From contig CM077596.1 in NCBI GenBank assembly GCA_039654915.1, positions 7,626,001 to 7,690,000 on the forward strand: a stretch of 64,000 nt of DNA, read 5' to 3'. The stretch's first letter is position 1. Each line of letters begins with the position of its first letter. Below the pieces are notes generated by a model, which searched no databases, had not been told where the DNA came from, and was given only the letters and a program-made list of their open reading frames with translations. The DNA comes from Aquilaria yunnanensis (Eukaryota > Streptophyta > Magnoliopsida > Malvales > Thymelaeaceae). Of the stretch, positions 10,755-23,708 are shown in pieces. The position numbers and the translations under genes are program-made.

Positions 10755-12850
10755 TGTTGGGGACCAAAGTACTCAAGGAGGCAAAGTTAGTCATTTAATG
10801 CTTAAGGACGCTTAAGGGCTTAAGTGTCCCAAACTTTTCTAAAGGTGAAAATGACCCTTGACCAAGGTTAAAAGAGGTAAAAACTGTCATTTTCCAATTC
10901 CAAATGGCTAGTAAAAACGTTGTCCAAGTGGGGCCTAAAGTTTGCAAAATTTGCAAACATGCCATTACTAAAGACCAAGAAAGAAATAAAGCTAGAAAAA
11001 AAATCATTTTCTCTCCATTTCTTCCAAAAATTCAACCTCCACCTGCTACGTTTCTTCCTTGAATTCCTCCACATCCCCCATAGCCATCATACCTTAAGAA
11101 ATCAAGAGAAAGCAAGAGAAAGCAAAAGAATTCAACAAAAAGCACAAAATCACTAGTTTTCGGGTTCATCTAGGGTTTTAGCTTTAACACCTCAAGGTAA
11201 GGGTTTTCTAAAGTTTCATGAATTTTTTACTGTATTTCCAAACATCCATAAAGCCAAGACCATGCTTGGAAAATAGCAAAAAGCTCAAAACACCAAGTAT
11301 GAGTTAAGGGGAAAGAAGCATGACAAGGTTTTAGCCTTAGTGTTACCATGCTAAAGATGACAGCAAGAAAAAAGGGTTTCTAGAGCCCAAGTTAGTACTA
11401 ACTAAAACCTAAAAGACTCCAAAGACCAAGCAAAAGCTTGAGGAGGGTTGCCATAATGTTACTAAAGTGGTATCTTATTGTTTTATTGAATGATTATGGA
11501 CTAACCCTAATGTGTTATTGCAGCCAGAATTACATGTGTTTGTTGGTGCATATGGTTGCCATATTTGTGTGTATGTGTTGTTTTAGTATGTTTTTATGTG
11601 TTTGGATTTCAGGTGGTACGTTTCTATGGAAGACTTTACATTGAAAGCCCTTACTAAGTTCTTTACAAATAGCTTACTCCCATTTCTATCCATTTTCAGG
11701 AACACTTGAAAGAGAATGTTCAAACTAATAGTTATAGTTTTTGTTTTCCTGTGAAATTTGAGGTACATAACTTCAATATGTCTAGTATTAAACTAGAGTG
11801 TTTCATGATTTTTAGAGCACATTTTCTAATTTTAGTGCTGGTACTTTCTGCCTCACACAGCAGCTACCTTTGAAGTTTCTAGATTGCAATGTGTTTGTAA
11901 GGCTCTCCAAAAAGCTAGTGTACATACCCAACTAAGATAGGAAATATGTATGATGCATCTACGCATTTAAATACACTATGAATGATGTATGGATGATATA
12001 TGAAGCAATAAAGTGATGTTTGAAGTTGAATGTTCAATTCTGTCCATTTTGCAACTCATTGGCTTTTTCAAAGAAAATTATGTCTAATGCTTATGTAATG
12101 CCTATAAATTCAGGGGAATGACTTTCTTAGGTGTTTAAGACATCTAAGAACATTCCCATCTTGGTTTTTCACCTAGAAATGGAGTGTATGAATTTTATGA
12201 AATTTTGTATGAGCATTATGGTCATTAGTTGCATAGATTTGGTACCCTGTACTCCAAGAGGCATAACTTTCTGCAGAAAATGAATTTGACTCTAAAATTT
12301 TGACCACACTTAAAAAGCTTCAAGATGAATAATTTGGATTTTGAATCACTAGATTTGGTTCACTGTAGCCAGAGTTATAACCTGTCAAAGTTGGCTGATT
12401 TTGTTGTGTACTGTTCACATGGTCAATTTTACCCGGTTGAGTATAAAATCCATAATAGCAAACTTGTATGGATTTAATGCCTCAAATTTGTTTCCCTATG
12501 AAGTTTTAAGTGTATTAAAGAGTTTAAGACCTTTAGGGCACATGAAAACATGGGTAGAATTTGAATTGGACATGGTGTGGCATTTTGGACACGTGAAATG
12601 GATACCAATGGTACCAAGTATGCACATGATTATACATACACTTGGGGATTTTACTCAAATCCCATATTGAACAAGAATAAAAAATTTTATTTTCATCATC
12701 ACTACTTCTAGATGAAATTGTATGTGAATATGTGTGTGATGGTTGGACCATTATACATATATTTGCATAAAAACCAAAAGGGCCACTTGGGTAATATAAT
12801 GAGCATTGTTTTGATGGCCTATAGAACATGCATAGCTCCTGGGAATTGAC
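10755..12850 (+). repeat. LTR-like sequence of a gypsy element (no coding part)
   Basis: The arrangement resembles leader/LTR sequence of large plant gypsy elements. There is a CT/CA-rich leader-like segment, then AGGGTTTTAGC...CTCAAGGTAAG at about 11170-11205, then TTTCAGGTGGTACG at about 11605, CTTACTAAGTTC at about 11650 and a further TTTCAGGAACA. Comparable landmarks in the same order occur at 38640-39850, and inverted at 45950-47200. No ORF of note is present. Exact ends and TSD were not found, so the boundaries are approximate. Confidence 0.4.
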
Positions 12851-13499
12851 ACATTAAATATGGTCACTGTATTTAAGCACTTAGAGTGGTAACAATTCAT
12901 AGCATTAGTGTCATCAGATCTCAATTAACCGCACATAGCAAAAGCCCCCATAATTCTCATTTACCGAAAACCCCATCCAACCATGTCAGTGACCTCCAAT
13001 AAGTTAGCCCACTTACATGGGAACTTCCAGAATGTGCTAAGAGCAGAGAAAAATCTATCCTTCTAGCTCCCCCATGAATCTTTAATGATGGCGAAGGCAA
13101 AAGAATGGTTGCCTTTATAAGGGATGGAGAATAATTGAAAAATTCCAGCATTGTCCTATACTTTACTAATTTTGTTACATATTTAATTATTAGTTTTTGC
13201 TTCTATATAGATAATACCTATATATGGTTAACTTATATGTGGTGAAAATTTTATTTAAATTTTAGTCAGACCTAGGTGCCAAAGATGATTAAAGACTTAA
13301 TAAAAGTTAAAAATGGCTAAAAACTATCAAGTAAAAAATAAGAAATGAAGGACCAATTTTGTGCCTCCAATCCCAAATTCTTGGTTACGCCATTGCCAGG
13401 AAAGCAAGTCATCAAAATTTAAATATTTTTTGTAAAAACTATGTACTTTTGTTGATGGATTTGAAAACATAGTAATTTTCTTGGGACAATGCAGAGTAT
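12851..13499. repeat. Degraded repeat sequence, partly shared with 30830-30960
   Basis: A segment near 12905-12950 (TAGTGTCATCAGATCTCAA) aligns with 30828-30875, inside the antisense LINE block. Minus-strand frame 12957-13151 (64 codons) has no domain I can name. The rest is AT-rich and featureless. Confidence 0.4.
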
Positions 13500-14225
13500 C
13501 CACTATCTACCGAAATCAAAACCTTGAAATTCTACAATCTAAACTAATGCTCAAAGTAGAGTGAAAGAAAAATAAGAATTTAAATCACCTCCAAATTTGT
13601 GAAGTTTGAATCGAATCAACCATGTAAAAGTCGCTAAATGCACAACAACAATATTAACTTGACATACAAAAACACTTGTTATAAAAATAAATGCACAAAC
13701 CTGTGTGACCATTTCCTGTAGATACTTTAAATGCAATTAGACCTTACCATCAGATTTGAGTCTAATAACAAATTGTGTTATAGTTTCTAACTAATTTTTT
13801 TGCACCAAGTAAATTTGTACAATCGGCATTTTCCAATTAATTAATTTACTTTATGATGTTGATACTTGAAGTTTTATTTTAATATATCATCTTTGAGGAA
13901 GCATGATTTTAGAACTAATTTTGAGTGATAGAAACCGTTACAAAAGGCTTAAGGTGAGAAGATTGTACATTTGTTATTAATGATTTTACAATCATGGAGC
14001 ATTGTAGATCATGGGAAATATACTTCGAAAAGTATGATGAGCTAGATGTTTATAACAGTCTTGAAGAATGTCTAAATGACTACTTGGAGCTCCAATAATG
14101 CTAATCCCATTGACTTATCATCATACCCATTCGGCTCTTTATCAAGATATTGCCCAGTCCTCAGTAGCACCTAATTTTAAGTATACTTCTCTCATGTTTA
14201 TTGTACAACTCGAATAATTATAAAT
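13500..14225. repeat. Dispersed repeat R2, copy 2, first part
   Basis: 13730-14225 aligns with 4245-4740, and 13540-13730 aligns with 32600-32740 (landmark ATAAATGCACAAACCTGTGT). Homology stops at about 14225 and resumes at about 16720, so about 2.5 kb was inserted into this copy. Confidence 0.7.
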
Positions 14226-15349
14226 GACAACTTAAACATGCCCGTGTGATGCACGAATCCGGTATTTTTTTTAATATTTCAAAATTTATGTTTATTTGAT
14301 TGTAAATTTTATCTTCATTATTAATTATTATGGAAAGTTTAGAAATTATGATAAAGTAAGGTGATTCTAGAGCAGCATAAATTTTATTTTCTTTTAAATC
14401 AACAAATTTAAAGAGAAGATAACTATTTTATACACTAATACATTTTATAAGTAGGTGGTAGAGATTGGATTTATTTGTGAAAAAATAAATATGAAGACTA
14501 ACTATGTTGTGGAAAAAACATAAAAAGTACAGCTATTGAATCAACTATAGGACTTAAAATGGTGGGTTTTTTTAATCATTTTGTTCATGGCATCCATTGA
14601 TTACGTATTTATAAATTGTCATATAAGAGAGAATAACATATTTGCAATATATTCACAATAGAAGGGCTAAAACCAAGTAAGAAGAAAAGGTTACCATCTA
14701 CAGAAGTGAAATTTATGAAACTGAAATAAAGTAAAGATTGTTGTTTGCATTAAATTTTTCTTTACTGATAGAGAAAATACAAATTTAGGGACTATTCTTA
14801 AATCATCTAAATTAGTAGAAATTGTTAATAGTCAAATTGTTTATGGTTGAAACAAAGATTAAGCATAAGGTGTATAAAGAAATGTAAATTTCTTTCTTTA
14901 AAATTAAGAAGATTTTGGCACATTTTGTGGTAGGAAAAAAATCTTGAAAAGAAGTCATAGATGAAGAAGTATTCGAAGAGGAGACAAAACTGTCTGACTC
15001 TCTTTACGTGGAAGGATATGATAATTAATAACTTATATAAGAGTTTTAGAATAAGACAAATTGGTTGGATAAGAGCAAAATTTATACACTTCCACTATAA
15101 AATTGTTTTGATCATTATGTGTAAGCATGCATTTAGGGATTTGTAAATAGCATTTAAATTATCCATCTAGCTATTCATGGAATATTAGGATAGTCTTTGA
15201 AGTTTAACCTTTAGTTTTCTTTGTTCATTAAATTTATATGCGATGTGTGGGAATACAAAAAACATTGAATCCATGCTGCATAGATAAAAAAAAATGCTAA
15301 AAAATACTAATATATATTGTAGAATAAATATACATAAAATTATATTTGT

Positions 15350-15545
15350 AACATTATATTCTTTATTTATCGTTAAAACTTAAATTAATAATTCTAAAAA
15401 ATTAAATACCATTTTTAGAATAGCATGTGATGTAGAAAATGATCTTTAGGAAAGTAAAAGTTAGGACCAATATTTTATACAAGTATAAAATATGATTCCA
15501 TTTGGTGAGAGGCTAAAGTGAAACATTTTTAATGGATTTAAGCCA
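15350..15545. repeat. Direct repeat pair, left copy
   Basis: Aligns with 16425-16600. Shared segments are GTTAAAACTTAAATTAATAA, AGAAAGTAAAA-type and ATTTGGYGA. It could mark LTR-like ends of a small non-coding element of about 1.2 kb. Confidence 0.5.
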
Positions 15546-15579
15546 AGGTAAATGACACCGAAAAACTCAAGCATTTACA

Positions 15580-15810
15580 ATCTGTTTGGTTTGAGGGAAG
15601 GGAAGGAGAACAGCGGGGGAGGGAAATTAGCATGACACCCTTGTTTTGATAGGAGGAAATAGATGAGGGAAGAAGAGTTGTTATCCCTACTTTCCCCCTT
15701 TATACGTATTTTTCATCCTACCATATTAAGGGGAAATAACTCATCTCTTCCCTCCCTTTCCTTCCCTTCCCCTTCCTTTCCCTTATTAATTGTATCCAAA
15801 TAGACTATTA
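15580..15810. mobile_element. MITE-like fold-back element
   Basis: The left end reads CTGTTTGGTTTGAGGGAAGG. The right end, reverse-complemented, reads CTATTTGGATACAATTAATA followed by an AAGGGAAAGGAAGG tract. The arms are GA/CT-rich and the element is about 220 bp with no ORF. The ends resemble common plant hAT- or Harbinger-like MITEs. No clean TSD was identified. Confidence 0.45.
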
Positions 15811-16424
15811 AGTTTTAGGTTGCAAATCCATCACTGATATCTCACCTGTTTCTTAATGGTATCAAACCTTTTTCTTCATAACAATTCATCCATGACTCGA
15901 TTCTTGACTGAATTGGTACAAAAAAAAATGATTTTAGGGGTGAAACGAATACTTTATATAGTCTATTAACTATCAAACAATTATGGCATGCTTTGAATTA
16001 ATGGAAATACAATTACCAAATATTTTCAATTAAAACTTAAAAATAGATGTCTGATAGTTATATAAGAGTTAAGAAATTCAAACCATTTGAAAACTATTTT
16101 CAACTGAATTCAAAGTTGTACCATAATTTGTTGATAGTTAATGAACTATGTAAATTATCATTTTTTCCTCTCTATAAATCAAATTTCTTATCAACTTGGT
16201 CTAGCAAAGAGCCACATATTTGCAATGGACAATGGATGGAAAATATTTGGAACCATTATGTAACATCTAAGAGCTTAAAGACATACTTGTAACCCAAATT
16301 AATGATTTGAGATGTTTTATTCAATTTACTTATTACACTAAAATAGAATGGTTAATAGGTTAGTAAATAAAATAGTACGCCATTTAAAGTTAATGAACTA
16401 TTCATGAAATTTACTTGTGTGATA

Positions 16425-16600
16425 TATATTGTTAAAACTTAAATTAATAAATCTAAAAAGTTAACTAAAATTTATATAATAATATGTGACTGGAAAAAAG
16501 ATTTATAAGAAAGTAAAAATTAGAACAAAGATTTTTTAAAAGTATAATATTTGATATCATTTGGCGATGAACCAAACTGAAACCTTTTTAACAAGTTTAG
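16425..16600. repeat. Direct repeat pair, right copy
   Basis: Partner of 15350-15545 in the same orientation, diverged by substitutions and small indels. Confidence 0.5.
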
Positions 16601-16719
16601 GACAAAAACAGAATAACTAATAAGTTAGGGACTAAAATAGCATGATATTTAAAGTTAAAGGACTGACATAAAATTAAATCATCTAGTACATATATCACTA
16701 GAACCCAAATTATATATAT

Positions 16720-17415
16720 ATATATTCATGTGATGAAAAAATGATTCATGTGGTTTCTTTTGCAATTCTTCTCGTAGTCTTATTGGAATATCATAAAATT
16801 AATGACACTTTATGTTTAACTACATTATTTAAAGAATGCAACTGCGCTATTTGATCGTGATTGCCAAAACAGTATTAAAGATTCATTTACCGATCAATGC
16901 TGGTACGAAGGGCCTGTTACATATTTTTATGGTTGAAAAGCCTATTTACGCCATTATATGTTGACTCTATCTTCTAGGGCAAGGCAATTTTGAAAACTGT
17001 TCTCAAATTTTTAAGAGAGCTTGTTCATGACCTAAACTCACCACAACAAAACTATAACCATTAGACATAATTTTACTAACATTATTGAAAAATGTTGGAA
17101 AAAGGGCTTGCTAACAAAGGAAATTCTGAAAAGGACAATCAAATGCTTGTTGGGTTGAATATACCAAAAAAGTTTGAAAAACCAAATAAAGTCATTCTAA
17201 AGCCAACTTGTAAAAAAATACCAGCCTAAGGCTAAGCCCAGCCCATTGACACAAAACAAATTACAAACACAGAAGCCTAGAGAGAAAAGAACAAGAAAAA
17301 CAAAATCGAAAACATAGGCACTAAAAAGGAAACAAAAAACCAAAAAAGTAACAATTGAGTGACCCTCTTTCTTTCACGTAGAGTCGCAAGCTCAATCTTA
17401 AAAATCTCCCTCAAG
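16720..17415. repeat. Dispersed repeat R2, copy 2, second part
   Basis: 16720-16980 aligns with 4745-5000, and 17100-17415 aligns with 5067-5350 and 26365-26650. After 17415 the copy departs from the others and joins sequence matching 31090-31600, which suggests a deletion junction. Confidence 0.65.
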
Positions 17416-17439
17416 GATGGTTGTCAAATGTTTGTTCAT

Positions 17440-18050
17440 TCATTGCCCTTCTAGTCCCCCATTCAAGGTCACGACTATCTTCAAACTTATAAGTACACTA
17501 CCACTCTCCTTCAAACTATACCATAAGAATGATCTCTATCGAGTCTCAGTAGCAACATGTTACACCATATGTCCACAAACATTTGTCTACTGTTGATGGA
17601 AGTTGGACATAAAAAAAAAACTAGTGCCAAAGGCAATGGTCAAAAGGCTAAATTACACCATCTGCTCCCAAATTATACCAATAGATGCAAATCTAAACTT
17701 GAACTGGAAAATATAGGAAAAGTACCATTAAAGTTTCTATGATGAAAATCTTCACATTCACTTGCCCTTGTTTGTTGATTCTAGATGGAAAAAACTTCAA
17801 GCTTCAATGAAACCTTCCAAAAAAGACTTGAGACAATACATTATGGATTTTCTCTCAATTGTTTCCTAACTCCATTATATTTTTCCAAATGACTGACCCT
17901 TTTGATAATGAATAAGACTTAAGAAAATTTCCTCACATGCTGCCACATATTTCTCCACTAGTATTTTCTCTTAAAAGAAAAATTTATCCTTCAAAAATAC
18001 GTTAATTGATATCCATCAAATATCCAAAATACCTTAAAAACAATTAATAA
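17440..18050. repeat. Dispersed repeat X, copy 1
   Basis: Aligns with 31090-31592 plus 32390-32470 (landmarks ATCTTCAAACTTATA, TGTTGATGGAAGTT, ACATGCTGCC and CCACATATTTCTCC). The second copy is split by an insertion at 31593. In the second copy the sequence is continuous with antisense LINE RT, so X is probably LINE-derived. Confidence 0.65.
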
Positions 18051-18789
18051 GATGTGTCCAAATTATTCTTCAAATAATTTTGTTATAGCCAAAGTACTAA
18101 GTACCACCAACAAAACTAGACGGGCTAGTCTTCAAGCTTGGGTAATGTGCACTAAGGAATCTGCATTCAAAGACACCGTCTGTGCTCTTAGATCTATGAC
18201 TAAGGGGAACTTTCTGATGGTCAAGATAGCTTCTTGTGAGAAAATAGGGAAGCCGAAGTATTATGAGTGCAGTAAATATGGCGTTCCTTAGGATTGCTCT
18301 GGAGGTACTCTTTTATAGCGTTGGGAGGAAATTGTGATAGAATAATGTAGAAAGGGGAATCTCATAACAAGGTGATTCAATTACCATGGCAAGCATTTCC
18401 TTTCTTACAAAACTGTGGCAGGCCTACTAGGCCATGAAGATGGAAAACTAACCTAGGCTTTGGCCTTATCAAGCTAGTTCAAATAGTTTTGACCTTTTTA
18501 TGTAGGCCTCTATTGTGTCAATATGTCTTTCCTCATAAAAATATAGGTTGAGGGCCCCACATTTTCATGGATTTGTTGCATAAAGGTGCCAAGGAGTGCA
18601 TTTTTGGGGCAAAGGTGCCTCTCAGTTCAATATAAGTCGTCTAACTTTTGTAACTTGCCTAATTAAGTCTCATGATTTACTTTTCAAAAATTCTTTTTCA
18701 ATTTCTCCTCCATCCCATCCATTATACTTAATTTGAAGAACTTTCATTTTGATTTTAAGGAAAAAAGTTATTTAAATTTAACTTAAAAT
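18051..18789. other. Unassigned stretch before the LINE
   Basis: A 79-codon plus-strand frame (18052-18291) has scattered Cys residues but no family resemblance I can name. The rest is noncoding and AT-rich. Confidence 0.3.
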
Positions 18790-18879
18790 AGAAAAAGAAC
18801 TAGAGAGAAAGAGTCTCTGTCTTTTCTCTAAGAAACTAAGATTGTGGCTTTTGTCGATTTGGAACCCTAAGGGTGAACA

Positions 18880-20120
18880 TGGGGAGACATCAGTGTGGTG
18901 CTTGCAAGTGAGGGCATGGTTCTCAGAAGATTGATTTCTGGCTTGAAGTAATCTCGAATCAGCAATTTGATTCTAGAGGTGAAAAGTTGGAGGGGATGCC
19001 TCCATTAGATCATTTGCTCTATGGTTCAAAAAAATCAGAGGGCTTCTCTTGCACTTCCACTAGTTACCAAATCTTGGGCTCAGGTGGTTGAAGAGATTGA
19101 TTGTTGAAGTCTAGATTACCTTAAGGTTCTACAACCTACAAATTTAGAACTCAAGTATTGCAAAAAGGATGCAGAGCAAGATGTTATTGTCCTGAGTAAT
19201 GAGGGCGTGAAGCGAGGATGTAGTGAATGGTGCCTAACCCTTATTGGGATAATGATTGGAATGGAGGTTTCACTAGAAAACATGTAAAACTATGTTAGTT
19301 CTCAATGGAAGCAAGTGTTAACTCCAGTGGTAACCAAAATACAATTTGGTTTATTTCTTTTCATTTCCACTCCCAAAAGGATTTGTTGAAAATTCTAGAG
19401 GGTCAGATAAATTTTGTGTTCAGGAAACCTTTCTTATTATAAAAATGGAATTGGATATGAAACCAGATAGGGATCTTTTTTATGTTCTTCCTATGTGGAT
19501 TAGGTTGCCTAATCTAAAACTTTAGTACTGGGATCCAAACATTATGAGTCAGATTGTAATCTGAATTGATAAACTCCTATTAACTGTTCAACTACAGTTC
19601 ATCATAAAAGGCTGTCATTTGCTCAAGTTTTGGTGAATGTAATGTGATTAGAAGTGGTTCTAGATTAATGTTTGATACAAAATCCTAATGGTGATGATGA
19701 AGACCAACCTTTTGTGTATAAGTTGTGGCCAAATCAATGTGACAAATGCAAAAAATGGGGCCATCATATGGAGGAGTATGATCCAGCGCAAGTGAAGAGG
19801 AACTAAGTTGCTAAAAACATTAATGGTACTAAGCATCTGAATGAGGTTTTTCTAGTTGCTTAAGACCTACCTTGAGATGTTCCAACCACTAGTGGTGTTA
19901 AAGAATATAAGGTTTAAGTTGTGGTGCATAAAAAATATTCAGAAGGGCCTTAACAGTATCAAGTGTAGAGGGTCTAACCTACAAGGACAAGCTTTCCAGT
20001 GGTAGCTCATCAATCTCCACTGAATGGAGGGGTTTTTCAAGTTAGGGGATGTGGTGATCCTCAAGTATGAGTGAGGTCAAACACAAATAGAAGGACGTGG
20101 TTTTAGCAAATACTTTTAAA
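18880..20120 (+). pseudogene. LINE ORF1-like (DUF4283 plus zinc knuckle), degraded
   Basis: Plus-strand frames around 19180-19800 carry the plant LINE ORF1 pattern. A WCLTLIG segment is followed by FLFHFHSQKD-like remnants, then a segment with Trp and Pro spacing. Near 19715-19785 comes YKLWPNQCDKCKKWGHH, the zf-CCHC-like knuckle after the V.Y..LP..C pattern. The last Cys of the knuckle is replaced by Tyr. ORF1 binds the RNA in L1-type retrotransposition. Frameshifts and stops disable it. Confidence 0.6.
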
Positions 20121-20149
20121 ACCATACAGCTGGGTAGTACAGGAGATTA

Positions 20150-20960
20150 TATAAAAGGGGAGTTAGCAAAATTACCTTTTATTCTTGCATAATTATGTGG
20201 TGCTATTAGAAAATAAAATATTTGAATCTCAGTCTTAAACAAAAAGAGTTGAAAAAATTGATTACAAGGTATAGTCTTAGGCTATTGGTTGTTTTGGAAA
20301 CTAGGGCCAAGAGCCATAAATTCTATGTTACTTTTCAAAAAATTGCTATGGGGTGGTATTATCTAAATAATAATGCTTATGCTATTAATTGAAATAATGG
20401 TTTTTGTGGAACCATACTGTTAGTGAGATAAAATATATTAAAGCTTTGAATAAACTTTTACACTATGAAGTTTTTACTAAGATGGAGAATTTGAGATGTT
20501 TTCTTGTCTGTTGTCTATGCTTCAAATGACCCCCAAGAAAGGAGAAAGTTATGGATTCAAATTTAACATTTTGCAAATAATGTTTCTAGTCCTTGGATTA
20601 TGCATGGAGATCCCAATGAGATTCTGACATCTGAGGAGAAATTTATGGCTAATTGCCTAGTAGAGTGGCACTTTTCTGGTTTTTTGGATTATTGCAACCT
20701 TGTTAGGCTTACAAATCTAAGAAATGTTGGTGATTTCTTCACGTGGTGTAATAACTAGGCATTGGAGGATTTGGTGATGTGTAAATTGGATTGTGCTTCG
20801 GGCAATAGCTCCTGGTTTGATGCTTTTCCAAATGCTAAGGTGGAGTTTAAAAAAAAACTAATGCTCTAATCATTCTATGACTCTATTTAAAATCTCTAAC
20901 TCTATCATTCAAAATAGGCCTACTTTTAAATACCTCCAAATATAGCACGTTCATACCTTT
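20150..20960 (+). pseudogene. LINE AP endonuclease domain, degraded
   Basis: Frames here carry LVVLETRAKSH, where the N-terminal Glu of the exonuclease/endonuclease family is expected. They then carry VVYASNDPQERRKLW, PWIMHGDPNEIL (usual form GDFN) and DFFTWCNN. The order and spacing fit the EEP endonuclease that nicks target DNA for target-primed reverse transcription. Several in-frame stops, and GDFN changed to GDPN, make activity unlikely. Confidence 0.8.
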
Positions 20961-21449
20961 TATCAACAATTGGTCAAAGATACTTTGCAAACTGATTGTA
21001 GGGTGAGTACTAGTGACCCTTGGTGCCTAATTTTGGGGAAACTTCATGATGTGGAAAAGGCCTTAAAGAGTTCAAACTTTGAAGCCTTTGCTGACATTTC
21101 TAGGAGAGTCAAAGCTAAAGAGTTAGAACTAGAATAGCTCCATCCCTGTTTGCCCCAAAACTCTAGTGATCAAAGGCTGTATCTAGCTTAGTAGAAATCT
21201 AGAGAGGAATTGGTTACCTTGAAGAAAGCTGAGGAGACCTTCTATGCTCAAAAAACTGTAGTGGATTGGCTAAAATTGCGAGAAGAGAATAATAAATTCT
21301 TTCATTCCAAAATGAAAGAAAGACATGTCAGAGCTAGTATTTTTTGCTTGATTAGCAAATCTAGGAAAAAGCTGAGCACTTAAGCTACTACACAAGATGA
21401 GTTCATTGATTTCTTATCTTTTCTACTTGGCTTCTCAAAATTTGATCTT

Positions 21450-22780
21450 CTAAATGTTAACCTTTTTTATTGTTTCTAATGGTCATACGGTTCCTGATGA
21501 GCATCAAAGGATGTCAGATAGAAATATTTTTTCTATTGAAATTATTCAAGTAATCAAAGGGGTTGAAGCAAATAAGGCTCTTGGGCCTAATGGCTTCACA
21601 GCAACTTTCTCCCAACATGATTGGGAGCTTATTAGTACTAATATCTCTAATGCTATATATCATTTCTTTGATAGTAATGATCTTCCTCATGCTTTATCTG
21701 TTACTGTTATCCACCTTATTCTAAAGCATGCTCACGCATCTGTAGCTAGTGATTTTAGCCCCATCACTTGCTACTCTATTCTATATAAATTCATTTCAAA
21801 GATTTTGGCTTAGAGCCTGCAGTTTGTTCTACCCTTACTTGTTCATGGAAACCAAGATGCTCTCATTAAGGGTAATTTTATTGGTAATAATGTTTTGATG
21901 TGCCATGAGCTTATGAGAGGTTATTCTAGAACAAATGTTAAACCTCGGATGTGTTTAAAGATTGATCTTTTGAAAACCTATGCTCTATTGGACTGGGACA
22001 TTTTACATCAATTTATGATTCATTTGCGCTTTCCTGTGAAGTGGATTAATTGGATTATGACTTGTGTTAAGTCTGCGTACTTTTCCATTGTTCTTAATGG
22101 GAATTCATGTGCTACTTTATAGGGAAAAGCGGAGTTAAACACGAGGATCCCTTATCCCCTATACATTTTGTTTTGCTTATGGATTATCTATCCCATTCTC
22201 TTTGTAAGATGTATGATGAGAGGTTTGTGTTTTATCATCCTAAGTGCAAGAAGATTAAGTTGACCCACTTGATGTTTGCTGATGATATTTTTATCTTTAT
22301 TAGAGGGGATATTTCTTCTATTGTTGCTATTAAACACTATGTGGATATATTTTGTCATACTACTGGTCTAGTGGTTAGCTATGAGAAAAGTCAGATCTTT
22401 ATGGCTGGTGTGGATAATGATACTGAGCATGAAATCCTTAGAATTTCAAGCATGTCTAACGGGGTTCTCCCCATAAATATTTGGGTGTGCCTTTGGTGGA
22501 TAAGAGGCTTTAGATTAGCCATTATAAGCCATTGATTGAAAAGGTCCTTTTAAATTTAAATTGCTGGCCAAATAAGTTTTTGACTTATGCTGGGAGGGTT
22601 CAGTTGGTTAAGTCAGTTATCTTCAGTGTTCAAGCTTATTGGTCAACCATTTTCCCTATTTCTAAAACTGATCTAGGTCATATTGGGAAGTGCTACAGAG
22701 TTTTTATTTGGATGAAGACTATTTCTGGTAGGAAATATCTTGTAGCTTGGAAAAAAGTCTGTGTTCTAAAAACTTAAGGT
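21450..22780 (+). pseudogene. LINE reverse transcriptase, nearly contiguous
   Basis: Four overlapping or adjacent frames (21454-21813, 21895-22122, 22107-22535, 22532-22777) give a near-complete RT. The finger region has ANKALGPNGFTATF. The palm has LKIDLLKTYALLDW, where the usual form is FDKAYD, so the first catalytic Asp region is altered. Next comes GVKHEDPLSPIHFVLLMDYLS and the active site LMFADDIFIF at about 22272-22300. The thumb has LTYAGRVQLVKSVI. One in-frame stop and a few frameshifts break it. Confidence 0.88.
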
Positions 22781-23099
22781 GGTTTGGGTATCTTTGATCT
22801 TTTAGGTTGGAACAATGCAGCTCATGGTAAGAAATTGTGGAGACTTCAAAAGGACAAGGAAAGTTTAAGTGTTGGGTTCAAGCTTATTATATTATATCAA
22901 GCACGCTGATCTTTTGCAGGTCCGATTTGTTAAGGATTGTTTTGTGAATTGGAAATCACTTTTAAGAGTTAGGAACTTGTTTTCTAATTTTGTTTGAAAT
23001 CAGACATGGACTTGTGCAAAGAATCGTAAGTTCATTATGCATCTTGCTTATTTATATGTGGTGGAGAATTATGACTTTGTTGCCTGGCCAAAAATGATT

Positions 23100-23537
23100 T
23101 AGACTTTGGTACTAAAGTTTTCTATAACATGTTGGTTTACAGTGTTAAACAAGTTACTAACTTTTGCTAGATTGAGTTGTTACTTGGATTTGCCTTTTGT
23201 TCTTTGCCCTTTCTGCCTAGCTCATGAGGAATCGAGGGATCATCTATTTTTTGAATGCTCATATTCTACTATTTTGTGGAGATTTGTAATGTGTCAAGTG
23301 AAGTTGCATGCTTCTCCAAAGAGATGGTCTTCGTTCTAGCCTTAGTTTGCTCGTGTGGTAAGTGTAAAGACAAAGATTCAGAGGATTTGTTTTACTGGAA
23401 TGGTTTACTACTTATGGCAAGAGAGAAATAGCTGGATACACAAGAGAGGTTCTCAACCTCCTGGAAATTTGCTTGTCCAAGTCTTTGATGCAATCAAGCA
23501 TAGAGTAGGAATTAGTGTTGACCAAGAGTTTTCTTAG
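23100..23537 (+). pseudogene. LINE zf-RVT and C-terminal segment
   Basis: Two frames (23106-23339, 23355-23537) give LCPFCLAHEESRDHLFFECSYS, the CX2C...H...C zf-RVT pattern. A segment MVYYLWQERNSWIHKR follows and the frame ends at a stop about 170 bp before the poly(A). Confidence 0.85.
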
Positions 23538-23708
23538 CTTGTTTTGTTCCCCTAGATTTTGCCTGTGAGGCATAGGGTAGTGTTTATTTTTTTTGTTTGT
23601 TTTAGGTCAAGGTTTGCCATTTCCTTATGTAGGCCCTTGACCTTATTTTGTAAGTGTCGTTGGGAGATTTTTCTAGAATAAAATATGCACCCATTGTGGT
23701 GTTTCAGG

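Larger units (their letters stand above)
14226..16719. mobile_element. About 2.5-kb insertion in repeat R2, possibly Helitron-like
   Basis: Comparing copies 1 and 2 of R2 shows this block is extra. Its left end has the short stem CCCGTGTGATGCACG, like the GC-rich hairpin near the 3' end of plant Helitrons. It lies in AT-rich sequence, and the right end is an (AT)n run at 16703-16720. No clear CTRR terminus and no Rep/helicase ORF is visible, so the class is uncertain. The block also holds a MITE-like fold-back (about 15580-15810) and a direct repeat pair. Confidence 0.35.

Noticed and set aside
18052..18291. 79-codon ORF
   Set aside because: No family recognised and it lies between decayed repeats. 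A few Cys residues are not enough to call it.
18368..18378. CAAGGTGAT as a possible LINE TSD with CAAGGTGAA after the poly(A) at 23723
   Set aside because: The match is short and lies about 400 bp upstream of the estimated LINE start, so it is probably coincidence.
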